A DNA stretch of 6,901 nt, from contig JALRJJ010000013.1 in assembly GCA_023255095.1 (NCBI GenBank), forward strand, positions 1 to 6,901, read 5' to 3'. Position 1 is the stretch's first letter, and every line of letters starts with the position of its first letter. The notes under the pieces were generated by a model. It saw only the letters and a list, made by a program, of their open reading frames with translations. It ran no database searches and was not told where the DNA came from. Shown piece after piece: positions 1 through 5,718 of the stretch. This stretch comes from a bacterium (lineage in GTDB: Bacteria; Fidelibacterota; Marinisomatia; Marinisomatales; Marinisomataceae). The position numbers and the translations under genes are program-made.

Positions 1-557
1 AAGATTTACTTGGATATGGCTTAAGTACCTGTGCAACATGTGATGGATATTTTTTTAAAGATCAAAACATTGTCGTAGTTGGTGGAGGTGACTCTGCCAT
101 GGAGGAAGCTATATTTTTAACTAAGTTTGCTGAAAAGGTAACAATAATTCATAGAAGAGAAGATTTTCGAGCTTCTAAAATCATGCTTGATCGAGCTCAA
201 TCGAATCCAAAAATTGAATTTATTGTGAACATGACTGTAGAAAAAATCTTAGGAGATAAAGAAAATGGAGTTACAGGTTTATCTCTTAGAGATACTAATT
301 CTAAAGAAATCAAACATTTCGAATGTACTGGAATTTTTTATGGAATTGGACATGAACCCAATACTAATATTTTTAAAGGAATTATTGAGCTTGACGCTAA
401 CGGATATATAGTTACAAAACCAGGTTCATCTAAAACTAATGTGAAAGGCGTTTTTGCTTGTGGAGATGTACAGGATAGTATATACCGACAGGCAATTACT
501 GCAGCAGGTTCAGGGTGTATTGCTGCTTTAGACGCTGAAAAATTTTTAGAAAGTTAA
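1..557 (+). CDS. trxB: Thioredoxin reductase, 3' portion (5' end outside window)
   Basis: Flavoprotein that uses NADPH to reduce thioredoxin in the cytoplasm. The reading frame is open from the window edge (first whole codon at nt 3) and gives 184 residues before the TAA at 555-557. Seen directly: the redox-active CATC pair (nt 30-41, fragment residues 10-13) followed by DG; the NADPH-binding glycine loop GGGDSA (residues 27-32); the HRR motif at residues 50-52, whose arginines bind the 2'-phosphate of NADPH in this family; and the C-terminal FAD-contacting block ACGDVQD with a following RQAITAAGSG stretch (about 152-173). The part missing is the N-terminal FAD-binding Rossmann half, roughly 125 residues by comparison with the 321-residue E. 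coli enzyme. The ATG at nt 99 is an internal methionine (GGGDSAM), not the start, because the catalytic cysteines lie upstream of it. No frameshift or missing key residue. The next gene starts 36 bp downstream and I see no terminator between them. Confidence 0.96.
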   Translation, partial: DLLGYGLSTCATCDGYFFKDQNIVVVGGGDSAMEEAIFLTKFAEKVTIIHRREDFRASKIMLDRAQSNPKIEFIVNMTVEKILGDKENGVTGLSLRDTNSKEIKHFECTGIFYGIGHEPNTNIFKGIIELDANGYIVTKPGSSKTNVKGVFACGDVQDSIYRQAITAAGSGCIAALDAEKFLES

Positions 558-568
558 TTTTTTATCTG

Positions 569-588
569 TTCCTTATTTTTTTAAGGAG
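569..588 (+). promoter_or_regulatory. Shine-Dalgarno AAGGAG inside a short hairpin, upstream of the ATPase gene
   Basis: AAGGAG at 583-588 lies 5 nt before the ATG at 594 and is the strongest ribosome binding site in the window. It is also the right arm of a small dyad: CCTTA (571-575) can pair with TAAGG (582-586) across a T6 loop. A T-A pair (570/587) and a T-G wobble (569/588) can extend it, so the whole site would be paired. The stem begins 13 nt after the trxB stop, so a ribosome finishing trxB would probably melt it. That would give translational coupling. The pairing is seen; the regulatory role is inferred, and the stem is weak because it is mostly A-T. Confidence 0.5.
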
Positions 589-593
589 TAAAA

Positions 594-1274
594 ATGGAAT
601 TAAAACAAATTTATGATGTCAACAATCTTAAGTTGACATTTAAGAGTAAAAAAGTATTAGAAATTAATACTTTAAAATTTCATAATGGGCTTATCTATGG
701 AATTTGTGGAAATCTTGGATCTGGAAAATCTTCTTTATTGAAAGTATTATCTGCTGAAATTAAACAAAGTAGTGGTGAAGTTTTATACCAAGGCAAGGAG
801 TTTACAACTAACTTTTTTGGAAAAATTCGAAAAGAAAAAGACATTGCTTACATTCATGTTGATTTATTAAAAGATTCTTCTACGGTAGAGTCATTTATAA
901 AAGGTCTTTTTGGTAAAAAGTCAGAAAAAATTAAATCAAATTTCTTTACAAATTCTGGTATGGACTCACTATGGAGAGTGAGAATCAACAATCTTTCAGA
1001 TGGTGAAAAACATTGGCTTAAAATGGTTATTGCCTTAGAGAAAGATCCTCGAGTTCTGTTGGTGGATGATTATGGATTATTCCTCGATTTTAAAAGCGAA
1101 TCATTGATTCGAAAAAAATTAATGAAAATGAATAGCTACCAAGGTACTACTATCATTTTATCTTCTACTTCAGACTTTTTTCTTAAGCAGTTTTGTAATG
1201 TAATTTTTTATCTTGATAATGGACATATTTCAAAAGTTAGAAAAGGTGATACTAGGAGAAAAAATAAAAATTAA
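594..1274 (+). CDS. ABC-type ATP-binding protein with degenerate catalytic motifs, no adjacent permease
   Basis: A 226-residue single nucleotide-binding domain of the ABC superfamily; cytoplasmic, no signal peptide or membrane segment. Seen: Walker A GNLGSGKS (39-46), signature LSDGE (134-138, in place of LSGGQ), and Walker B VLLVD (154-158). Three usual catalytic positions differ. The residue after Walker B, normally the catalytic Glu, is Asp159. The Q-loop glutamine is not visible where expected (YIHVDLL, 87-92). The H-switch reads STSD (191-194) instead of STHD, so His is replaced by Ser193. Nucleotide binding should be intact; hydrolysis may be slow or depend on a partner. The C-terminus is a short Lys/Arg-rich tail. 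The start is fixed by AAGGAG 5 nt upstream. The 3' end overlaps the propeller gene. No permease or substrate-binding protein lies in the window, so the substrate, if any, is unknown. It could be the ATPase of a transporter encoded elsewhere or a non-transport ABC protein. Confidence 0.88.
   Translation: MELKQIYDVNNLKLTFKSKKVLEINTLKFHNGLIYGICGNLGSGKSSLLKVLSAEIKQSSGEVLYQGKEFTTNFFGKIRKEKDIAYIHVDLLKDSSTVESFIKGLFGKKSEKIKSNFFTNSGMDSLWRVRINNLSDGEKHWLKMVIALEKDPRVLLVDDYGLFLDFKSESLIRKKLMKMNSYQGTTIILSSTSDFFLKQFCNVIFYLDNGHISKVRKGDTRRKNKN
616..639 (+). repeat. 8-bp inverted repeat with 8-nt spacer in the first codons of the ATPase gene
   Basis: ATGTCAAC (616-623) and GTTGACAT (632-639) are perfect reverse complements separated by 8 nt. 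They cover codons 8-16, starting 22 nt after the start codon's first base. At DNA level this could be an operator-like dyad; at RNA level an 8-bp stem near the initiation region. With 8-bp arms and short loops, one or two such repeats are expected by chance in an AT-rich window this size, so function is not shown. Confidence 0.4.
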
Positions 1275-2886
1275 AAAAGAATTGCTAGTTGCTTCTTTTT
1301 TTCTTTTTTCTTTTTCCAGTTCTTTAAATGCTCAGGTTGATAGTAGATTTTCTACTTTCGATTGGACCATCTTTTCAAAAGTGAATGAAATAACTTCAAT
1401 TTCAGAAGGTTATTCTCACATTTATTTTGCTGGAGGCAATGCCGGTATTTTACGTTTTAATAGGTTTAGCAAAAGATTTGATATTCCTTTAACTAGAGGA
1501 CAAGGATTTAAGTCAGAGAGAGTTCAACATGTTTATTTCGATTCTGTTACTGGAATTCTGTGGTTGGTTGGAAATAAACTTATCGAAAACACTCAATTTT
1601 TAGATAGTAATTGGAATTCAAAAAGCCTTAGTGAGCTAGGAATAAATAATGGAAATCAAATTCTAGGCATTGGTTCTAGCGAAAATTTCATCTGGTTGAA
1701 TACTTCATTAGGGTTTTTAAAGATTGACCATATTTCTGGCAGTTTACTAGGAAACTACCCTTATCCAGATTCCAAAAATATCAACTGGGGAAATATATCT
1801 GCAAGAGAACTTCAATTTCTGGAAATCAACTTTGATGATTATTTTATCAGAGAAAATTGGATGCTCACAAAGAATGGTGCATATGATCAAAGTGGAAATT
1901 TTAGGCAGTTTTTATCTTATTTTGAGGATTCATATGGAAATTTGTGGATAGGCCTTGAGGATGGATATATTCTCTACGGTGAAGAGTTTTCAAAAAATAT
2001 TTCAATACTTAAGACAGGTATTTGTTGTGAATTTCCTCAATCATTGGTTGTTGAGGACAATAAAATTTGGCTTTCCGGGGTTTCAAAATCAAATTTTTTA
2101 ATTTCAATATTTGATAAAGAATACGATTTATTGCAAGAAATTTTATCTGAACGCTATCAAGTTTTTAACAATCACAATTTTTATTCTAGCCTAAAAGTTG
2201 AAAATGAATTATGGTTTGGTGGTGATAGCCAATTATTAATCTATGATATTTCAAAAGATCAATTTTCAGAAATTAATGAGTTTGACGGTGTTCCAATTGG
2301 AAAAATAAATAGTTTAAAAATTTTAGACAATCACATCTGGGTATTATCATCTAATGGAATTGCAGCTTTTGATAGAAGAACTAAAAAACAAGTTTTACCA
2401 GAGCTATCCTCAAGAGTTTTTAGATCCAATGCTTTGGTAGGTGATATGGAAATCATTGGAGATGATATTTACTTAATAATGAATTACAAAATTTTTATTT
2501 TTAATAAAGGTTCAAGTGGATTTCAAGAAATAGATCTAAATTCAGATTCCTTAAAGACCGATAAAAAAGAAGATATTTTTTACTCTAAACTTTTTTTTAC
2601 GAATTCGAAAAGAATTTTTTTGACACAGAAAGGTATATTTATATTTGAAGATAATTATTTAATTCCTAACTCAACTTTTTTTGGAAAAAAGGTTTTTGAT
2701 ATCCTGTCTATTAACGACAGTATTTTCATCGCTTTAGAAGATGGCTTAATGTCAATAAATCTGAACGATTATGGAATTGAATTTTATTATCAATTTGATT
2801 TCTTAAAATCTATTGTGAAGTTATATGAAATTGATAATAAATTAGTTTTATTGTCAGATAGTGGTCTAATTAGTTTTAATTTCTAA
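1219..2886 (+). CDS. Exported beta-propeller protein (two-component-regulator-propeller-like repeats)
   Basis: Secreted or envelope protein of unknown function; about 555 residues from the ATG at 1219. A clear signal peptide is present: Lys-rich n-region KIKIKK, hydrophobic core LLVASFFLFSFSSS, and likely cleavage after LNA before QVD (nt about 1264-1335). The mature part has about twelve repeats of 35-50 residues, each ending in a strand of the type x-I-W/Y-x-hydrophobic-x-x-x-G followed by a hydrophobic strand. Examples are NLWIGLEDG (nt 1939-1965), ELWFGGD, HIWVLSSNG, SIFIALEDG and KLVLLSDSG. This is the pattern of Reg_prop/PorZ-type propellers and would fit one large or two six-bladed propellers. 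No histidine kinase, DNA-binding domain or C-terminal sorting domain follows. Start is uncertain: TTG 1213, ATG 1219 and GTG 1246 are possible but lack a good SD. AGGAG at 1254-1258 points instead to a non-AUG start at 1264. The gene overlaps the ATPase gene and ends 2 nt before the GWxTD gene. Confidence 0.8.
   Translation: MDIFQKLEKVILGEKIKIKKELLVASFFLFSFSSSLNAQVDSRFSTFDWTIFSKVNEITSISEGYSHIYFAGGNAGILRFNRFSKRFDIPLTRGQGFKSERVQHVYFDSVTGILWLVGNKLIENTQFLDSNWNSKSLSELGINNGNQILGIGSSENFIWLNTSLGFLKIDHISGSLLGNYPYPDSKNINWGNISARELQFLEINFDDYFIRENWMLTKNGAYDQSGNFRQFLSYFEDSYGNLWIGLEDGYILYGEEFSKNISILKTGICCEFPQSLVVEDNKIWLSGVSKSNFLISIFDKEYDLLQEILSERYQVFNNHNFYSSLKVENELWFGGDSQLLIYDISKDQFSEINEFDGVPIGKINSLKILDNHIWVLSSNGIAAFDRRTKKQVLPELSSRVFRSNALVGDMEIIGDDIYLIMNYKIFIFNKGSSGFQEIDLNSDSLKTDKKEDIFYSKLFFTNSKRIFLTQKGIFIFEDNYLIPNSTFFGKKVFDILSINDSIFIALEDGLMSINLNDYGIEFYYQFDFLKSIVKLYEIDNKLVLLSDSGLISFNF
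1254..1258 (+). promoter_or_regulatory. Ribosome binding site AGGAG that points to a non-AUG start for the propeller gene
   Basis: AGGAG lies inside the last codons of the ATPase gene. Five nt downstream, at 1264, the propeller frame has ATA, giving a protein that begins (M)KIKKELLVASFF, a textbook signal-peptide n-region. The 5-nt spacing equals that of the ATPase gene (AAGGAG to ATG 594). No ATG, GTG or TTG falls at a usable distance: the nearest in-frame canonical start downstream is TTG 1282, 23 nt away, and it would remove the Lys-rich n-region. ATT at 1270 is a second non-AUG possibility, at 11 nt spacing. The motif is seen; use as a start site is inferred. Confidence 0.5.
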
Positions 2887-2888
2887 AA

Positions 2889-4112
2889 ATGAAAAAGAAG
2901 TTTATCATATTATTTTTTAGTCTTGTATTTTCTCAAAACTTTAGAGAAAATGTTGAGTTATTCACGCATGAAAATTTCATAAAACCGAGCAAGGATGACA
3001 AACTTGAAATTGTTTCAATTATGCAAATTCCTAATCTTTCACTTCAGTTTATAAAGAGTGATATTTTTAAAGCTAATTTTCAAGCAAGTATAGTTATTTT
3101 AAATGATGATGTAATATTGAATCAAAATAATTTTGAAAAACAAATTACTGCTGAACGATTTAATGACACTGTATCAAGAAGGATAGTAACTATTTTGAAA
3201 GCTAGTAATATTGTTGAAAATAAAAATAAAATATTTTCTACTTTTTATCTCAAAGATTTAGACACTAAAAATGATAGTGAAAAAAAGGAAAAAATTAATC
3301 TTGATTCTATCCATAAATCACAATCACTGACAATCTACCAACCAATTTTCTTCAAAAAAATAGAAGGAGAATGGGGCTTTGGTCAAGATTTGTTTCCCAC
3401 TAATATTGAAAGAGTTGAGGCTGTAGATAATGAATTAATTTTTAATCAATATTTCGGAGGTTTCTCAGGAAATTATTCAATCCGAATAGAGTTATTGGAT
3501 AAGTCAAAAAAGGTGATTTGGTCTGATGAAATTAATGATAAAATATTGTCAGATAATTTTGATTTTAAACCAATCTCTATTCCCTATGACAAAATACCAA
3601 AAGGTCAAGAAATAGGAATTAAAATCAATCTTTCTCATAATAACTTGTCTACTTCTAAACTATATAGCTTTGGGTTACTAGATTCTTATAAATACTTTGG
3701 TATACCGAATTTAGATCAAGCTTTAGAACAAATGATTTATATCTATTCCGCTGAAGAGAGAAAAGAGTATCGAGATATTCAGGACGATGATAAAGAAATT
3801 TTTTTCAAGAAAATATGGGCAAAAAGAGATCCCGATAGAACAACTAAAGAAAATGAGTTGCTTGAAGAATATTTTAAAAGAGTATCGTTTGCAGATTCTC
3901 AGTTTTCCAGAGGTTCTTCGCTTGGATGGAGATCAGATATGGGAATGATTTACATTCTTTTCGGAAAACCTGATGAAATTTCAAGAAATTCCAACATTCA
4001 GGGAACATACAATATTGAAACTTGGTATTACAATAATGTGAGTAAAAATTTTGTATTTATTGACCGAAACGGTTTCGGTAATTATGAACTAGATCCCCCA
4101 TTTTTTTATTAA
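2889..4112 (+). CDS. GWxTD-domain protein, exported, function unknown
   Basis: A 407-residue protein with a short signal peptide (MKKKFIILFFSLVFS, cut probably before QNF); no lipobox cysteine, so a soluble periplasmic or outer-surface protein rather than a lipoprotein. The N-terminal two thirds (about 20-265) look all-beta, with alternating hydrophobic strands such as FQASIVIL and YSIRIELLDK. The C-terminal third matches the GWxTD domain, named after its conserved motif: FFKKIWAKRDPD (305-316), ENELLEEYFKRV (321-332), GWRSD (346-350, Ser in place of Thr), MIYILFGKPDEI (353-364), ETWYY (377-381) and a final FIDRNGFGNYEL (390-401). Family knowledge: GWxTD proteins occur in Bacteroidota-related phyla, Gemmatimonadota, Marinimicrobia and others, and their biochemical role is not established. 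The ATG follows the propeller stop by 2 nt with no SD, so expression is probably coupled to the upstream gene. RNase H follows with no gap. Family call is secure; function is not. Confidence 0.9.
   Translation: MKKKFIILFFSLVFSQNFRENVELFTHENFIKPSKDDKLEIVSIMQIPNLSLQFIKSDIFKANFQASIVILNDDVILNQNNFEKQITAERFNDTVSRRIVTILKASNIVENKNKIFSTFYLKDLDTKNDSEKKEKINLDSIHKSQSLTIYQPIFFKKIEGEWGFGQDLFPTNIERVEAVDNELIFNQYFGGFSGNYSIRIELLDKSKKVIWSDEINDKILSDNFDFKPISIPYDKIPKGQEIGIKINLSHNNLSTSKLYSFGLLDSYKYFGIPNLDQALEQMIYIYSAEERKEYRDIQDDDKEIFFKKIWAKRDPDRTTKENELLEEYFKRVSFADSQFSRGSSLGWRSDMGMIYILFGKPDEISRNSNIQGTYNIETWYYNNVSKNFVFIDRNGFGNYELDPPFFY
4063..4079 (+). repeat. 17-bp near-perfect palindrome ACCGAAAC-G-GTTTCGGT
   Basis: The 8-nt arms are exact reverse complements around a single G; as RNA it would form a 7-bp stem with a CGG loop. 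It is unusually G+C-rich for its surroundings and lies about 34 nt before the GWxTD stop. It encodes the conserved residues DRNGFG of the GWxTD C-terminal motif, so protein constraint may explain part of it. A T7 run (4101-4107) follows only after about 21 nt, too far for a standard intrinsic terminator. Confidence 0.45.
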
Positions 4113-4634
4113 ATGATAAGCGATAATCAAAAACATCAAATCATTTCGATTTTAGATAGATTGAAAGACAGTCTTAATGATGAAGAATTAAAGTTATATA
4201 ACCAACTTAAAAAAGGAGATGACTTTAAAATTTTTTCTCTTTTTACTGATGGTGCATGTGACTTTAATGATCAATACGAGCCAGTAAATGCTGGAATTGG
4301 ATTTATCGTTTATGATTCTGATAATTCAGTGCTTTTAAAGGTTTCTGAAAACATTGGGAAAAAAACAAATAACGAAGCTGAATATATGGCTGTTATTGAA
4401 GGATTGTATAAGTGCGTTGAATTAAAAATTAAAAATTTGAGAGTTTTTTCAGATAGTGAATTAGTTATTAAGCAATTAAATGGTCTTTATAAAGTTAAAA
4501 ATGAAAGATTAAAATTGCTTAATATTGAAGTTAAAAGAATTTCAAGTTCTTTTGAAAGTATTCAATTTGAACATGTTCGTAGAGAATTAAATGAAGAAGC
4601 GGATGCTTTAAGTAAAGAAGGATTGACAAAATAA
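4113..4634 (+). CDS. rnhA: Ribonuclease HI with a short N-terminal extension
   Basis: Endonuclease that cuts the RNA strand of RNA-DNA hybrids (R-loops, primer remnants) in the cytoplasm; needs Mg2+ or Mn2+. The 173-residue protein has the full acidic tetrad: Asp46 in FTDGA, Glu90 in NNEAEY, Asp114 in FSDSELV and Asp164 in NEEADALSK. It belongs to the RNase HI subgroup that carries HVRRExN before the last Asp (HVRRELN, 154-160) instead of the E. coli loop with His124; this form is common in Bacillus-like and archaeal-type RNases HI. Residues 1-38 precede the first beta strand and look helical and charged (for example ILDRLKDSLNDEELKLY). They do not show the aromatic pattern of a hybrid-binding domain, so I cannot assign them. 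The ATG begins immediately after the GWxTD TAA, with no SD, which suggests reinitiation by the same ribosomes. The 3' end appears to contain the mreB promoter. Confidence 0.94.
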   Translation: MISDNQKHQIISILDRLKDSLNDEELKLYNQLKKGDDFKIFSLFTDGACDFNDQYEPVNAGIGFIVYDSDNSVLLKVSENIGKKTNNEAEYMAVIEGLYKCVELKIKNLRVFSDSELVIKQLNGLYKVKNERLKLLNIEVKRISSSFESIQFEHVRRELNEEADALSKEGLTK

Positions 4635-4652
4635 AACATTAAGAATTATTAT
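4623..4652 (+). promoter_or_regulatory. Candidate sigma-70 promoter for mreBCD
   Basis: A perfect -35 hexamer TTGACA (4623-4628), formed by the last codons of rnhA, is followed after 18 bp by TATTAT (4647-4652, five of six to TATAAT). A transcript starting about 7 nt downstream would have a leader of only about 13 nt before the mreB ATG at 4673, fitting the lack of any Shine-Dalgarno there. TATAAA at 4650-4655 is an alternative -10, but its 21-bp spacing is poor. AT-rich DNA produces -10 matches easily; the -35 is the stronger evidence. Confidence 0.5.
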
Positions 4653-4672
4653 AAAGTTAATTAAATTATTGC

Positions 4673-5716
4673 ATGAATTTTATTGAAAAAATAAAGTCTA
4701 GTTTCCAAAAAAATATTAATTGGGTTAATGGTGATATTGCCATTGATTTAGGAACTGCAAACACATTAATTTGGGTAACAGGTAAGGGAATCATTATAAA
4801 TGAACCTTCAATCATTGCAAGATCTACCAAAACTGGAGAAGTATTAGCTGTAGGAAATGATGCTAAGCAAATGCTCGGGAAAACCCACGAGGGAATAGAA
4901 ACTATTCGTCCATTAAGAGATGGTGTTATAGCTGATTTTACTGCTGTTGATGAAATGATTCAGGGGTTTATTCGTAAAGTAAATTTAAACCGTCTTACAC
5001 GCCCAAGAATGGTGATTTGTGTTCCTTCTGGTGTGACTGAAGTGGAGCGTAGAGCAGTTAGAGATTCAGGTGAAAAACAAGCTGCTAGAGAAGTGTACCT
5101 TGTTGAAGAACCTGTTGCAGCAGCAATTGGGATCGGACTTGATATAAGCAAACCTGAAGGAAACATCATCGTAGATATTGGTGGAGGTACAACTGAAGTT
5201 GCTGTTATTTCTCTTAATGGAGTAGTTACAAAAAAAGCAATAAGAGTTGCAGGCGATGAAATGGACGATGCAATTCAGCATTGGTTTAGAAATGAACATA
5301 AGTTGGAAATTGGAACAAGAACCGCTGAACAGATAAAAATTTCTGTTGGCTCCGCAATGAGATCAAGATCAACAAAAAATATCTTAGTTAAAGGTAGAGA
5401 TCTTGTGACAGGTATTCCAAAAACTATTGATGTTCGAGCAGATGAAATTAGGTTAGCTTTAAAAGATCCTGTTAGAAGGATTTTAGAAGTTATAAAAGAG
5501 GCTTTGGAATCTACTCCGGCAGAACTTTCTTCAGATATTATTGATAGAGGTATCGTTCTTGCAGGAGGCGGTTCTCAACTACAAGGACTTGATCAAGTAT
5601 TGAGAGAAAAAACTGGGGTTCCTGTAAATGTAGCAGAAGAACCTCATCTAGCAATTGTTAAAGGTTGCGGAAAAATTATTGAAGACCTTGAAAAATACAA
5701 AAATGTTCTTTTATAA
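4673..5716 (+). CDS. mreB: Rod shape-determining protein MreB (bacterial actin)
   Basis: Actin-like ATPase that forms membrane-bound filaments on the inner face of the cytoplasmic membrane and orients the lateral-wall elongation machinery (MreC, MreD, RodA, PBP2, RodZ). Full length at 347 residues. Seen: phosphate-1 motif DLGTANT (25-31), RPLRDGVIADF (79-89), the hydrolysis/connect motif PSGVTEVERRA (118-128), EEPVAAAIG (145-153), phosphate-2 DIGGGTTEV (168-176), and the adenosine motif LAGGGSQLQGL (296-306). The N-terminus is about 9 residues longer than E. coli MreB and contains an amphipathic stretch (FIEKIKSSFQKNINWV, 3-18) suited to membrane binding. The ATG at 4673 is kept because this helix is typical of the family and no SD favours another start. 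Base composition is slightly richer in G+C than in the propeller and GWxTD genes, as expected for a conserved, well-expressed protein. Spacing to mreC is 2 nt. Confidence 0.98.
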   Translation: MNFIEKIKSSFQKNINWVNGDIAIDLGTANTLIWVTGKGIIINEPSIIARSTKTGEVLAVGNDAKQMLGKTHEGIETIRPLRDGVIADFTAVDEMIQGFIRKVNLNRLTRPRMVICVPSGVTEVERRAVRDSGEKQAAREVYLVEEPVAAAIGIGLDISKPEGNIIVDIGGGTTEVAVISLNGVVTKKAIRVAGDEMDDAIQHWFRNEHKLEIGTRTAEQIKISVGSAMRSRSTKNILVKGRDLVTGIPKTIDVRADEIRLALKDPVRRILEVIKEALESTPAELSSDIIDRGIVLAGGGSQLQGLDQVLREKTGVPVNVAEEPHLAIVKGCGKIIEDLEKYKNVLL

Positions 5717-5718
5717 GA

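Noticed and set aside
99..557. Separate short gene starting at ATG 99
   Set aside because: The frame continues upstream through CATCDG and the NADPH glycine loop, so this is the interior of trxB.
1259..1318. A-rich tract followed by T/C-rich tract, able to form a 9-bp A-T stem (AAAAAAGAA 1273-1281 with TTCTTTTTT 1293-1301)
   Set aside because: Explained by Lys codons of the signal peptide n-region followed by Phe codons of its hydrophobic core; an all but pure A-T stem is weak and there is no terminator context.
4063..4107. Intrinsic terminator at the end of the GWxTD gene
   Set aside because: The T-run is about 21 nt from the hairpin instead of directly after it, and rnhA starts at once downstream, so termination here is unlikely.
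4873..4892. CTCGGG-AAAA-CCC-AC-GAG hairpin in mreB
   Set aside because: Only two 3-bp stems with a bulge, in conserved coding sequence; within chance expectation.
4960..5299. Two minus-strand open frames (4960-5169 and 5066-5299) inside mreB
   Set aside because: They lie fully antisense to a highly conserved gene, overlap each other, have low-complexity or Cys/Asn-rich products, and resemble no known family.
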